From Pseudorasbora parva (Eukaryota; Chordata; Actinopteri; Cypriniformes; Gobionidae): DNA of 64,000 nucleotides. A program made the translations under genes and the position numbers. The DNA lies in the NCBI RefSeq assembly GCF_024679245.1, contig NC_090182.1:38729047-38793046 (forward strand), given 5' to 3'. Positions 11,656-24,505 of this stretch are shown piece by piece; position 1 is the stretch's first letter, and each line of letters begins with the position of its first letter. The notes under the pieces are model-generated. The model worked only from the letters and a program-made list of their open reading frames with translations, did no database searches and was not told where the DNA came from.

Positions 11656-12857
11656 GGGGGGGGGGGGGGGGTGAAACACTCAGTTTCAGTCAATCCCATG
11701 TCAATCTTGAGTACCTATAGAGTAGTATTGCATCCTTCATATCTCTGAAATGTCTTTAGTTTTATTATATTTATAAAAGAAATATGGGCTGTACCGAGTC
11801 TTTCCGAAAAAAAAACGAGTGCCTGGAGGCGTATCGAGCGGGCGGAGCTAAAGAATGATGAATGCGCAAAGCGGTGCCGTTCTCAAGCGTGGAGAAACCC
11901 ATGGCTATCGATCGGAATCAGCTAATACAGATAATGATCCAGAATCATTCGGAGGCTGAAATAAATTGAACAGGAGAAACAGCAACAGCAGGACGTCCGT
12001 CTCTGTGGTATGTACTGTATTTAGTGGCCTGTCAACATTCGTGTGTGTTTACTCGCAGTTTATGAGGACATGATTCGGTTTATGGACTATTGTATGCGAC
12101 TAAACCTTAGCAGTAGCAAGCAAAACGGTTTTGCACGTCAGACTAGTGTAACGTTATACATAGATCAACAATGGAGTAACCTTAGCGCATTTGAATGACG
12201 AATCACGTGATCGTGTCGTTTACTGATGTTTACTCACGCGACGATAGCCAACAGCACAGACATTTGAAGCAGTTTTACTCATCGGCTGCTTCCAAAGCAT
12301 GACCGAACCTTTATCGCTGGGACCGCTCCGTCAAAAACACACTTCTTTGGTATGATTTGGTGAAGTCCTGTGACAGCAGTGACCGTGGAAATCCACTTTG
12401 CGACGCGACTGAAGCGATGTTGTGAAGCTTCCCGTCATTTCTGCGTTCAAATCGGTTCAAATGCAGCGCTGCCTTCCCGGAATGCTGTGCTGAAGCGTTG
12501 AAGTCACCCATAGGAATAAAGTGGAGCGACATAAGTGTTTACGGACGAGTGGATCTACAGCTGAGCGAGTGTTTATGGGCGTGCATTTCCTCTCTCGCTC
12601 TAGTCACACGCGCGCGCGTGCACCCTACCAGAAGAAGAGCTCGTATGGCCCATACAAGGACCTTCCGCTCTGTTCACGTCAAGCCGACCCATACTCGAAA
12701 AAAACTCTCGGAATAATCCGAGTATTTTTGACACAGAAATACTCCATCAAACATCCAACATTAGTTTTTGAAACTTTGTCTATGTTTAGGATGGGAATCC
12801 AAGTCTTTAACAGTGTAAAAAGCTCAGTATGCATGAAACAGCATTTCACCCCCCCCT
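11656..12857. mobile_element. Non-autonomous TTAA-flanked DNA transposon, copy 2
   Basis: Same family as 454-1591, with shared stretches including tgtcaatcttgagtaccta near the left end and gtttaggatgggaatccaag near the right end. TTAA lies at 11652-11655 and 12858-12861. The terminal G run has expanded to about 16 G. It sits in the AFF intron and has no transposase. Confidence 0.75.
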
Positions 12858-12937
12858 TTAATATTTGAAACATTACAAAACAAATGAAAAAAAACAAATG
12901 TTTTACCCTAGCCCTATAAAAACACACTGGCAAAACA

Positions 12938-13091
<154 letters not shown>

Positions 13092-13245
13092 ACTTTGCCA
13101 GCAAAGTGCTTCTGCTTTATTGTTGTTTTTTGCTGTTGATGATACAATTAAAATAGCATATAAACCCTTATAAATTATATACCAGGGTTATATGTAATTT
13201 ACCAGAGTCACAAATTTCCCATGTTGACAGTCACTCTGTGTCTTT

Positions 13246-13247
<2 letters not shown>

Positions 13248-13286
<39 letters not shown>
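13248..13286 (+). repeat. (CT)n tract forming the polypyrimidine tract
   Basis: A CT run ends 8 bases before the terminal AFF exon (ctctctactgccag|agttc). It therefore doubles as the polypyrimidine tract of the 3' splice site, so its length is likely variable but its composition is constrained. Confidence 0.8.
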
Positions 13287-13289
<3 letters not shown>

Positions 13290-13294
13290 GCCAG

Positions 13295-13416
13295 AGTTCT
13301 TTGTGGAGCTGGACTCAGTAATGGAACCGTTGACGCAGCACAGCAGCATGACAGAACTGGTGCGCTACATACGCCAAGGATTGCACTGGCTTCGGCTGGA
13401 GGCCCATTTGTTATAG
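13295..13416 (+). CDS. aff3: AFF (AF4/FMR2) family gene, terminal coding exon
   Basis: The exon completes the codon begun at 5267 and encodes 39 further residues and a TAG stop at 13414-13416. The peptide contains [20 protein letters not shown] and [19 protein letters not shown], the signature end of the AFF C-terminal homology domain, which mediates AFF dimerisation. The acceptor CTGCCAG follows a (CT)n tract. The splice phase agrees exactly with the donor at 5267, which supports both exon calls. A Glu stands where I recall Gly in the family motif VMGPL (here VMEPL). The ending EAHLL points to AFF3. Confidence 0.9.
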
Positions 13417-16400
13417 TGCTGGCACTTCCACTGTGCTCTTCCTCTCTCTGTCTTTCTCTCTCTCACTCTTTACCCCACCGTTCATCACTACCTCCACCAT
13501 CTTTGCCATCTACAACCCTCCAGAACCCTGAGGGAAGTCGGCAGTTAACCACTAGCGAGCGTCAGAACTGTGAGGTGCTCCCTGGAGGGTGCCATGTCTT
13601 CGTTCCAGCTTGAGTCCTGTAAGAGTGATTCAGGAAAGTCTTGGAATGTCGTGAAAGGCGGACCAGGGAGGACGGAGCGCCGCTGCATCAAATTACAGTG
13701 CTATGGGAGGCCAAATTTATGCATCTGTAACAAGAACATGTGATGGTATAGCAGCAACTTACTAACTTTGTTGGATGGAAATTCAACTAGTGACCTCTGT
13801 GTAGCAAATCAAATTTGTTTTGTAAGGCAGGTTAGGCCAGAAACGCACTTTACGCACGTACACAAAGGCAGACGTGAATGCTTGATCAAAATAGTGCAAG
13901 TGCACAATACTGATGAACATTAAACTCTTTCCCCGCCAACGTTGTCTTTTTTTAAGGTCGCCAGCCACCTCCAGTGTATTTGGTCATTTTCACAAAAATG
14001 TCATGGCCCCTAGAATATTTTGTTGTATAATTATCGGAACATAGAAACAAGAAAGAACAGAGCCTCTGATTTAGAAAGAAAAAAAATCTTCCATTTCATT
14101 CTAGCTTCATGCATTCTTTTTTTAAGCAACATTTTTGAGCAAAATGCTAATAAAATCTTGTTTTTGTCACAGACTAAATCTGGATCAGATTCAGTACGAT
14201 GATCAAAACACAGATGGAGTAGATCGAGTCCATCAACACCCCTAAGCTTCACAGTCCTGTAGCTCGTCCTGGGTCCACATTTCATTCAGTAACATTAGGC
14301 AGTTTTGATTTATACGCTGTTTATCGTTGATGATCATGTATTTTTCATATGCATCTGCTTACATATGAGCTTGCTCGTTTCTGCTTCTTCTTCGTCTGTG
14401 TTTTGATCTGGAGATACTGTACTCGTTCAGGAGATGTGTAATAGTGCCCCCTAGCAAATAACAGTAATAACACGGAAAGCCAGAAAAACTCTGACACCTT
14501 TTAGAACATGACACATGAAATCCAGTTTGTCTAACTGACGTTCATGTACTTGCGTAGAGTACATTTCTGGCCTTACCCCTGCAAGATTGTGATACATAGG
14601 AATTAGAGTACAGATAAATGAGCTGTTAACACTGCATTCACCCCCATCTGGAGATTCATACGTATTCATTTGAAATTGTGCTTATCTGTCAATGCCTTTG
14701 TAATGACTGTAAGTGACGGGTGCGGTAGTCATGTATTCTCTCAAACGTCACCGTCTTTCTATTTTACTGTGGCACTATGACAGCTGGCGTCAGTGTGAGC
14801 AGTATGATAGGCTCGTTGGCTTCGCTCCAAAGCTGCGTTCTCTGAGACAGACTTCAAGTCTTGTGTTCGCAGCGTCTGAGGCTGATGGGAGGTTTTCCCT
14901 GTGCAATTACCTTATACATATGCACATATGACAGATTGATATCTCTGAGGGGGGTGTCAGAGAATCTTTTTTTTTCCCCCAATATGTACCATAATGACTG
15001 TGTTGTATATGACAGCTATTTTAACTGTTTGGTGTTTGTTCAATCTTGCATGTTAATGCAGAGATGGTAGAGGTACAGTAAAGAGACATCAGCGTATTTC
15101 ATGAGCACTATGAAGAATCGATGTGTTTCGTCCAGTTTTTCCGGTTGTTTCCAGCATCTTTAAGGCTGGCTTGATAACGTTTAACATTAAGTTATTATCT
15201 ATAGAGAGTTTATTAAGGCTTGTACTTGAACATTACATTTTTATATCTCAAGAGACACTCCCAAACACGCTAGGTCTGCATTTTGAGGCCTAAACAATTG
15301 CATCACGTGATTAAATCACAAATCTTTTTTTTAATCAAATGTTAATTTTCCATGCATAAACTCTTTACTGATGAATTTAATGTTAAATATGATACAACAT
15401 TGTTGACAACCTATCAGTGAGATTGTGTGTGTGTGCGCGTGTTTGGAGCAGATTTTCATTGGCAGGGTTAGTTGTATTGTAAAGCTTCATATATCTGTCG
15501 GTCTATCATGTGAATGTCAGAATGTGAGCGAGAGAGAGGATGTATGTGTGAAAAAGACATTTCACTAAGATTATTCAAAAGTGCCTGCGTATCCAATGGA
15601 AATTTATTAGAGTCTATATTTAAGGATGACAATGGATCTGAATGATTTTCCATACCATATTGGTATATCCAATTTTTCTGTTTTCATAACATGATTATTT
15701 ATTTATTTTCTTTGTAAAATGGCGGTTGTGGTACCTGTTTTCGCTTTAATGTTCAAGTACATTTAAATTTTGAGTTTTCTGCTCTGATGATGATAGGAAA
15801 TGACTTAAAAGTGAATGACGTCAAAGTGCATTTGAGCGCATCTTTACACATTGTACAGCTGACTATACATCATATACGTTTCTCATTACCTCCTTCATGG
15901 GCAATGTTCACATAACGTAGCGAGAAATGCTTACTTACTGTCCAATAATTGTTTATAGTGCAATACTCACTGTAGCACATAAATAGCAATACACCTAGGA
16001 TACAATATTAAAAACATCGAACTATCAGAAAGAATTGTTTTCCAAATTAATTGCAGAGCAAAAGCACGTTTTTGTTAGAAGCATGTGTTGACTTCATGGA
16101 CTTCCTTTGATGCAAGGCAAAATAATCATTATGCAAATAGTGAAATTCTCCTTCCCATGAACAACACTACCAGCTGTTTTCTTACTTCTATGGAGTCGGT
16201 ATCTAAAAATTGTGTGGTTTCTGTGGCATCTGTTGCTGTGCTTGTTTGAGTTATGCCAGTTTGGCAAAGAAATCCGTGGCCCTCTGGCAGTTCATCAGAA
16301 ACCAGCAGCACTGACTCACTCTAGCAGTGAAGTAAACAACCTGCTCTGCCTATTAGATGCACCTCTAATGCCCCCAGTTTGTCTTGCAATGAAAAACAGA

Positions 16401-16525
16401 ACAGTTGTGTTCTTTCTGGAGCCATTTTCATGCTTTATATGCTGCTCTTGAGTTAGGAATAAAGCAAGTGGAAAAATAAATTTGGTCCGATAAAGTAGTA
16501 CGTGTTCAACAATGCTTTAAAAACT
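13417..16525 (+). other. Probable 3'UTR and downstream DNA of the AFF gene
   Basis: No further coding exon was found. The start is CT-rich (13440-13500) and GC-balanced, then becomes AT-rich. Two AATAAA hexamers (16458-16463 and 16475-16480) just before a repeat boundary are candidate polyadenylation signals; others occur further right, for example 20813-20818. Transcript data would be needed to place the end. Confidence 0.45.
16458..16480 (+). promoter_or_regulatory. Candidate polyadenylation signals
   Basis: Two AATAAA hexamers lie 17 bp apart on the coding strand of the AFF gene, about 3.0 kb after its stop codon, at the end of unique sequence. The hexamer is common by chance in AT-rich DNA. 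Confidence 0.3.
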
Positions 16526-16690
16526 AGGTTACACTTTATTTTACGGTGTCATTTTTACAGTGTAATTATATATTTAAGTACCGAGTAATATTAATGAACT
16601 ACATGCTCTTACAATAGGGTTAGGTTGGATTAGGGTTTGGTTGAGGGTTAGTTGCAGTTTATTATGCATAATTTACTGTTATTACTATAA
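16526..16690. repeat. Fragment of a 'ggttacactttatttta' interspersed repeat
   Basis: Begins ggttacactttattttacgg and includes a ggttaggttggattagggtttgg block. Similar 'taacactttag' starts occur at 42810. It looks like an end fragment of a DNA element common in cyprinids. No partner end was found here. Confidence 0.4.
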
Positions 16691-16799
16691 TGCACTCTCA
16701 GAAAAAAAGGTACAGTGGAGGTACAATTTTGTTCATTGGGGAACAAATATATAACTGTACCTTTGAAGGTACACAATTGGTCCTTACAGGCAATTACAA

Positions 16800-17391
16800 T
16801 TATACTATTGTTTTCCTCAGTTCTGTCCTAGAGAGTCGCTGTCCTGCAGAGTTTAGTTCCAACCCTGAAAGATGTCTAAAGAAGCTCTTTTTGAGAATTA
16901 ACAGGTTTCGAATTTGATGTTTTTTGTTGAAAATGTTTGGTCACCATTATGGAGATCAGTGTTTCCTTTAGTTGGGCTGTTTGACTTGGATTTCACAGTC
17001 ACAGTGTAAACAGAACACATAATCGTTCAAATCAAAAGAAGCCATAAACAAAATGTATTATGAAGAATAATGTTTGACTAATGTTTGACTCATCACTGAA
17101 TAAAAAAAATAATAATAAAGAATATTCAACACCAATACTTTCTTGCCACAGATCAGATTTTCTAAGTTTAGATTTTTATTTTTATTTTTAATTCTAGGGG
17201 GGCAAAAGTTTAGACGCACACAGATATCAAGAATCAGAATCAGCATATGAATTTCAACAATGGTGACATATTTAATGCTGCAATGCATGCTGGGAGCCAT
17301 GAGTTTTATACTGTGGCGGCTTAAGGGTTGGAACTAAACTCTGGAGGACATCAAATATCTAGGACTGAACTTGCCTACCCCTGACAAAAAT
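16800..17391. mobile_element. hAT-like element nested in the 16.7-18.3 kb MITE
   Basis: The right end read in reverse is tcaggggtaggcaagttcag followed by tcctaga. The left end has the degraded match cagttctgtcctagag. Both are followed by cagagtttagttccaaccct. The shared subterminal motif and CAGGGGT start suggest hAT. The left terminus is eroded, so the start is approximate. No transposase. Confidence 0.5.
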
Positions 17392-17400
17392 GTACCCTTA

Positions 17401-18227
17401 ACCTGTTAACTGTCACCCCCCTTTTTGAAAATATACATGAAAATTCACTATCTAAACTTAAATGGTTGCAATTCAAGAGTGCTTTGGAATATAGCCATAA
17501 TATATAGCCGTTTGGTCTCATTTTAAAAAAGACAGTCAGCAGAGTATTGCTCAAGTGAAATTACTTCAAACAATTAAAGTATAAAAAAGTTATGGAAGTT
17601 TAAATTTACTGTAAATCAAATATACTGTACTAGATATTTAATATTTAATTTAAAATATATGTTACAAAATAATTTGTACTCTAAAATTACTATCAAATCA
17701 AAGCCATATGTCTAATCAATTTGTGTTCCAAATTTGAAGTTGATATCACAAAAATTGAAGTTCCCACGAGAGTTTGTTTAGGCGCTGTACCACAAATAGC
17801 CACCGGGTGTCATTGAAATTCCATAGATTTTTTTAATGCAATTTCCTGTGTCAAATGTATATATTTTTGTCCAAATATCACAAAACAGTTTGCAGATATA
17901 GAACCGTGAGACTCAGACCTTTCCGACGATATGTGTTTTGTCAAGATTAGAAAAGGTTTTTATTATAAAGTAGTTAAATAAATATGAAACATGACGACGC
18001 CACTTGGGGAGGAACCCGCTAGAATATAGAATAATTTAGAGCACCGTTTCCATGGTAACGCAAAGTTCCGATTTCAAAAACGGTTTTCACAGGATGAATC
18101 TAGAGTCTGCAAGCTTTCAAATGATATATAGTTTGTCAACATTAAATCAGGATAAATATAGGATATAATTGTTTTAAACATGCAATGGCAAATGGGCCCA
18201 CCGGTGGGCCAGTGACAGTTAACAGGT
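17401..18227. mobile_element. TA-flanked TIR element nested in the 16.7-18.3 kb MITE
   Basis: Ends ACCTGTTAACTGTCAC and GTGACAGTTAACAGGT are perfect inverted repeats. TA lies at 17399-17400 and 18228-18229. The 827-bp interior has no transposase frame. It sits next to the hAT-like insert, inside the outer MITE, between the gtaccctta and agggtac arms. Confidence 0.75.
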
Positions 18228-18297
18228 TAAGGGTACAGCCCCAGTGACGGCCACTTGTACCTTAAAAGGTACAATTTCGTATTATTTTGACAGTGTG

Positions 18298-21030
18298 AGC
18301 ACATGTAACATATGTAACAAGGACACTGTAAAATAAAAGGTTGCCGAATACTATTAATAGAGCCAAATATGTTTTATTTATTTTTTTATTGTTTTTTGCT
18401 TATTACATTGTGATTACTAATTGGTAATTACAATTTAATAAGGTGGCAAAAAGCCACATATGATGCCAGCAGTAAATATAGTTTATATTTGATTCATATA
18501 CAGTTTACAGTTATATAATGCACGTATCATGTGAATATTAAATTACGAATGTCCATTTATAGATTGTTTGTATTTAGAGAAAGCTGGATATTTAATGGAA
18601 ACTTTAAATGAGGAGCATTGATCAAATACTATCCAAAGCAGGGCAAATAAATATATATTTGAATCATATATTCTAGGAGACCACTAAAAATAAAAGTGTT
18701 ACATGTAATTGTTGCAAGAAGAAATCACATTCATTTGTTGAATGTATAGAGCCTAAATCATCAAGGTTGTCCATAAAAGTGCCACACAAATCATGTGTTT
18801 TTATCTCAATACTGGGACACATAACATGCTTTTGCAATGGATTAAATATATTTGATGTTTCTTATATTGACTTTGGATATATTTCATGTATTTTAAAACA
18901 AACATTTAAAACTGACTGATCATATAATAAGGACCACACTTCTTTTTTTATCATTTGCTGTTGTAAAATTCAGACCTCTGCTTTGACATGGTGATTATTT
19001 TTTAAATAAGGACAACATAATAGCATCTTTCTGAGGTAGCATAAGGTCGCTTTGATTCCTTGTGCTTCCGAATGAGCTCTACAGCAATGAAAAAGCCTAT
19101 CAGGAAGAACAATCTCCGATTAAAGCAGGCTCAGCTGGAAGCTTTCTATTTGCTCTGCACATTAAACATGTAAATAGCTCTTCGTTACCGTAAAACACCA
19201 CATCGTGTCGTCAATTAAAGATCTTCCAATTCCCACACTGATTAACTGGTGGCGTGTGCCATGGTACGTTTATAAGGCATTGGCACAATACATCAAAAAC
19301 AAAATGAACAAAATACATCAAAAGCCTTGATTTTGTATGAAATGTGAACACGTCTCTGGTTATACAATTAAAACGTATGGATATTTGACGCTGATGTTGT
19401 CAAATAAACATGCAACAAAGTCAGTTTCTAACTTCATCAGAGATTTCTTTGTTTAAATACCTTTTTGCAAACCGATGTAAAACTGTAGAGAATCAGAGAA
19501 CAGTTATTTACAGTCTTGTTCTGTCCGCTTGTCTTTCTCTGTACAGTATAAGGTTGTGCACCATGATTTGTCTTCTTGAGATTGTAATTGCATTTGATCC
19601 TAAATCCCATCCACAGCTTTGAATCTATGAAGATATGCAACATCTCTCATTGCTCCCATGTCATATGAGTCGGCCTTTCTGCTGAGCTCTACGTTTTCCG
19701 TTAAATCACCAACTGGAGAATCTTATTGTTGGGTTTTTGAATCAGAGTGTACAAACGGGCAACACTACAATAGATTTCTTAGAGAAGAAAGGTATTTACA
19801 CAACAAGGCAATACTTACTTAAGGTGGATTGTTAGAAGCCATTGAAATAACCAAATGAAAGGCAATGTATTTGAGTACATTGGTGGCACAGTGTTTCCGA
19901 AAAGCTTTTCGGGTTCACTACTGGCAAATTCTGAAGATAAACAAACTGAAATTGGAGGAACGTCCCAAAGAGCAGTTCATCTCGATTGAGCCTTATGGGA
20001 AATGGTAGCATTTCCTGTCCGTGTGGTTTCAGAAATGCAGCCATCATACTGTTATTTAAGGAAAGTTTCAAGATTTCATTTTGATAAAATATGCAAACCG
20101 ATTTACGTGGAGAAAACAAAAAAAAACACAAAAAAAAACTTAATGGAACGTTTCTTACGAGTTTTAATGCAGCATGACTCTTTCTACCAAGTAACTGTCA
20201 TAATCAAAGTTGCGTTTAATTAATACTCGATTTCAAAGACGTCAGTATTGTTATATGTTGTAGACATATTTAAACCTATCAGAAAGCAGTTCTGTGAAAC
20301 TTGCGCTTTATAGAAATGCCTCAATGCTACCTATTGCCTAAAAGGATGTTGGTTTGACGTCACAAAAGAGCAGGATTTCTACTTCAAGTAAAAGGCCATT
20401 ATCTTACAAAGGTATTGGCTGTTGGCAAAGTTGTACACATTACTTGCAATGACAGAAGATTTAAATGTTCTGGCATGCTGTAGATTTAGGTTTTTGTTTT
20501 GTTCCTTTTTTTTTGTACAGAGCAGGTAACCTGCAGTGCTTTGAATTTATACATTGTATAGTTGTACGAATTCATTTTAAAATGCGTTATGTATCAAAAA
20601 AAAAACCTTTCTGCCTGGTTAGCTTTGTATTTTCAATGTGTTGCACAAGTCCAGCAATTTTTTTCTTTTTTTTTTATTCTACTTCTTTTTTTTTTTTTTT
20701 TTTTTTTGGCTATTGTATGTTTATTTTATAATAAAAATGTCAAAACGTAACGAACAAAACTGAGATGTAGTTATGTTGTTTTTAAATGTTTAATGTCTGT
20801 ATAAAAATGATGAATAAAAAATGGTATGAGCCAAAATGGAAAAAAAAGAATAAGCTTCAAAGAATTTCTGACCAAACAAGACTGAATATGAGTTTTCCAT
20901 CTCTTGAAATGTCATACATTTCAGAAAACACATGTCTTCAACTTCTGAATAAACAAGCCAACGCTAAAATTCATTCTGCATCCTAAATTGGTGAAACTGA
21001 ATGTCTTCTTGTATGTAAAAAAAAAAAAAA
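18298..21030 (+). other. AT-rich non-coding DNA downstream of the AFF gene
   Basis: No gene was recognised. The block 19030-19260 is repeat-poor and looks constrained (ctctacagcaatgaaaaagc, then ctgattaactggtggcgtg). Around 20470-20830 there are T runs and an AATAAA (20813-20818), which could be a distal 3'UTR end. All of this is tentative. Confidence 0.35.
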
Positions 21031-21307
21031 TTGGTAGCACGTTATAATAACGCACACTATGAAGCATTCATTAAGCATTAGTTAAAAGTTCATTCAACAT
21101 TTATAAAGCATTGTCTCTACATTAATAGACATTAGTAAGCAGTTTATTAAAACAGCTGTAATTGCTTTATTCTTGATTTATAAGCATGATATTCTGTTTA
21201 ATTGTTTTTTCATACTTTACTAATGATCAATTTGTAATTTCTAAATTAAGTATTTCATTATTTACAAACCAGTTGACAATGGTTCATAAGATCATTTAGA
21301 AAGTGTA

Positions 21308-21475
21308 CACTCTAAAAAATGCTGGGTTAAAAAAAAACAAAGTTGGGTTGAAAATGGGCAAACCCAGAAATTGGGTTGTTTGAATGGGTCCATTCACTGG
21401 GATCAAACAACCCTTCTGAGTTTGTCCATTTTCAACCCAACTTGGGTTGTTTTTAACCCAGCATTTTTTAGAGTG
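21308..21475. mobile_element. TA-flanked MITE with CACTCTAAAAAATGCTGGG ends
   Basis: This 168-bp element has inverted ends CACTCTAAAAAATGCTGGGT and ACCCAGCATTTTTTAGAGTG, with TA at 21306-21307 and 21476-21477. The internal gttgggttgaaaatggg / ccattttcaacccaac arms make it almost a perfect hairpin. TA flanks suggest Tc1/mariner mobilisation. Confidence 0.85.
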
Positions 21476-22040
21476 TAAGAAAATTATTAATAAACTATTT
21501 AAATGTACATTTATATATCTTACATGTATATATATTCTACATTTAGTACTCAGTGTGTTAATGAATGCAATTCAGGTAGTTATAGCACATTTAATAGTTG
21601 CCAGTTAACTATTTTGTGAGCTCGTCTAAAGTGAGGGCTATTCATGGCTCATAAAGCTTTCACAGAGGAGATTTAAAGGCTCAGGTTCTCTTCTAATCAG
21701 AAAAAGATGCAACGCAAAGGAATACAGCATAGAAATATTTAATTCAAGATGCGAAAAATGAAACTACAACTGTATACTTGACATAACATGAAAAATTAAC
21801 CTCTGCAATATAATATAAAATAAAAAAGCAATAAACAAAAAATGATGTTTATGAATCATTTAATTACACGTTCTAAATGATCTTATGACCCACTGAAAAC
21901 TCCTAAATAACTGGTTTGTAAATAATGTAATATTTAATTTAGAAATAATAAATTGATAATAATTAAAGTATAAAAACATTTATTAAACACATATATTCGT
22001 ATAATAAATCAAGAACAAAGCATTTACAGCTGTATTTATA

Positions 22041-22409
22041 CACTGTAAAAAAATGTTGATTTTTGTTGGTTTAACTTAAAAAAGTAAGTAACCTGGTTGC
22101 CTTAAAATTTTGAGTTTATTGAAATTAAAAATTTGAGTTGATACAAAGAAGGAAATATTATTATATCTGAACCACATAAAAAAAATTGATAAATCATGAA
22201 AATAGCACTATTTGACATGTTTTACTGCATTGTCAGAAATAAAACACACAGAATTACCCAATATGCTTACAACATCTTTTAATAATATTTTAATAAAGGT
22301 TGTTGAATCTCAAAATATGTTTATTGTATTAACTCAAAATTTTAATTTCAGTGAACAGTGAATTTTAAGGCAACCAGGTAACTTTTTTTCTAAATAATTT
22401 TTTACAGTG
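22041..22409. mobile_element. TA-flanked MITE with CACTGTAAAAAA ends, copy 1
   Basis: Inverted ends CACTGTAAAAAA and TTTTTTACAGTG are flanked by TA (22039-22040 and 22410-22411). Both arms continue with aacctggttgccttaaaatt in inverted orientation. The same family occurs at 34644-35040. Confidence 0.85.
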
Positions 22410-22513
22410 TACTGTTTATTAATTTCTATAAATGCTTTATAAATTATGAATTGACTATTTACTAATGCTTAACTAATGTTTCATAGCATGCAGTTATTAA
22501 AAAGCATTGCCAA

Positions 22514-24461
22514 AAAAATTATATGATAAATAAGTTATGACAACACATGTTTTTACATTGCTTTAACTCGTCAAATTACACTTTTTTAAAGTTATACAAG
22601 ACCTTAACGTTCAAAATAATTCATTGGATTTAAGTAAAGCCAAAACAAATTAAAGAAATGAGTTCAAACTAATTGACTTTCATGAATATTTTGAATTTTC
22701 CTTTTCTTTTGAGTTCACAAAACTGACACATTTTAAGTAATGTGAACTGTTTAATTATTTTGAGTTTTATGAACGTGTTGCTTTCAACTTAGACAAAGGA
22801 AACAGTAAATGCTGAAATAAATTGGTATATTATGTTTTTTTGTGCAAGATTATCAATGGGAGATTTAGTAGTGTTTAATGGTATGTTAATTTAGAAGAGT
22901 TTCTGTTATGTTGGGATTTTTGTAGGCATGGTGACGAGTGGATTATGAGCTTATTTGAGTACAGACAATGTCCTCATTCAGCAAGAGCTATGCTAATGCT
23001 ATCAAAGCTTTGTTTAACCCATTAACAAGGTGGCAATTATTTAATTAGCTAATTAAAGCTGTTAAGTTTACAATATAGTTTAGTTTTAGTTAAGTTTCAG
23101 TTAAATGTGAATAAGCTAACTCAAATATTTCAAGTTGAGAGCAATTAAAATGTTTGATTACAAAATATAAATATGTAAATTCTGCTTACTTAAACTTAAA
23201 ATTTCTTAACTTAAAAAAAATGAGGCCATTTTTATTTCTTTTTTCATTTAAGATCACTGTACTTACATTTTTAAAGAAGCCATTTTTATTATTTTTATTT
23301 TATTTTATTTGTTGCAGTGTGGATATGACAATTGACCAAATTAACTTTAAAGCACCCCAGTAAATATAAAGGTGTTTCCCAGGAAAGACTCTGTGAATGG
23401 AAAAATCTTTTGATAAATGTAAGAGGAGAATGTTGAATTTATACCATGTATCTCCATAATACACTAAAATCCAGAGATCATGACATATTTAAATTTAAAT
23501 TAGATTGTTGTTATTGGAGCATTCCTCTCGAATATAATGCCCTCTTATATATTCATCACTGGGAAATTTGCATGTTCAGATATGTCTTATTAATTTATGA
23601 GCCTCTTTGTGTGCAGGTATAAGCACTAGAAATCTGTAATTTAAGCCATGAAATAATATATCGTTGATATAATGTGCCTAATAAAATATAGCACACCTTT
23701 CCCATATTTTAGCCATGGGTTCCTCCTATTAAATAAGGCCCCAAATGATGTGTCACAAAGACTTTTATTTACTGAATATGAGCTTTTCATTTCTTCCTGG
23801 CACTGAACCACCTCCTTGACAGTTAAGATTTATTGATTTAATTGCCTAAGGTAACCATGCAATAAAATCATTGCAAAGATAAATTTCCATTGCGCTGTGC
23901 ACAATCAAGGTAATTTTTCAGACACTACGGCTTCATGTCTTCAGGTTACAGGTGCAAATTTATAAGTCATGAGTCCCTCATTACCAGGGGACAGTTTTAA
24001 CAGTGAAATGTGTAATTGTTTCATGAGTGATTGTTTCCTGAACTGGGCATTTGCTAATTGACAGTTTCAATGCCAAAGTAGATTTATAACATGACCAAAA
24101 ACTGATTATGTTTCTCTTTGGGATTCAAAAATCTGCTAGTTATTAGATGTGCATTTTTGAGCTCTTGCAATCCATTAAAACTCTAAAAGCAAATCAATCA
24201 TTTCTATTATATTTTGTTAATTTTGTCATAATTTCCTCACCCTTGTGTTGTTCTTAACTTGTATGCCTTTATTCTATAAAACACAAAAATAGATATTTAG
24301 ATGAATGCCTGAGCTGCTCTCTTCCATAAAATGACGATGATTTTGGGGTGGGGGGAGCTTCTTCAAGGACACCGTAAAAGCATTATTAGATTTCAATATT
24401 AAATTGAATCATTCAGCATGTTATCCGAAGTTACAACTGAGGAACGTTACCAGCAATTTAA
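22514..24461. other. AT-rich non-coding DNA
   Basis: No gene or RNA was recognised. The part 23380-24110 is largely repeat-free, with several ATTA/TAAT cores (for example ctcattaccaggggacag near 23972), and could include conserved non-coding sequence. This was not testable here. Confidence 0.35.
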
Positions 24462-24505
24462 CATGATGTCAGAGATTGTAGAAAGGACCCAAAAGCAAAG
24501 GTGCA

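Larger units (their letters stand above)
16693..18297. mobile_element. TIR element (cactctcag / ctgacagtgtg) carrying two nested insertions
   Basis: The left end cactctcagaaaaaaaggta and the right end (reverse complement cacactgtcaaaataatacg) are inverted. The subterminal aaaggtaca / tgtacctt motifs are repeated on both sides. Removing the two inner elements would leave a MITE of about 180 bp. The exact target duplication is unclear. Confidence 0.55.
21031..22513. mobile_element. TIR element carrying two nested MITEs
   Basis: The left end ttggtagcacgttataataac and the right end (reverse complement ttggcaatgctttttaataa) are inverted. Matching subterminal blocks follow (attaagcattagttaaaag against acattagttaagcattagta). 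Two smaller elements lie inside at 21308-21475 and 22041-22409. No transposase was found. Confidence 0.55.

Noticed and set aside
13221..13613. 130-codon + strand frame overlapping the last AFF exon
   Set aside because: It reads the exon in the wrong frame. The spliced frame with the AFF signature is clearly the real one.
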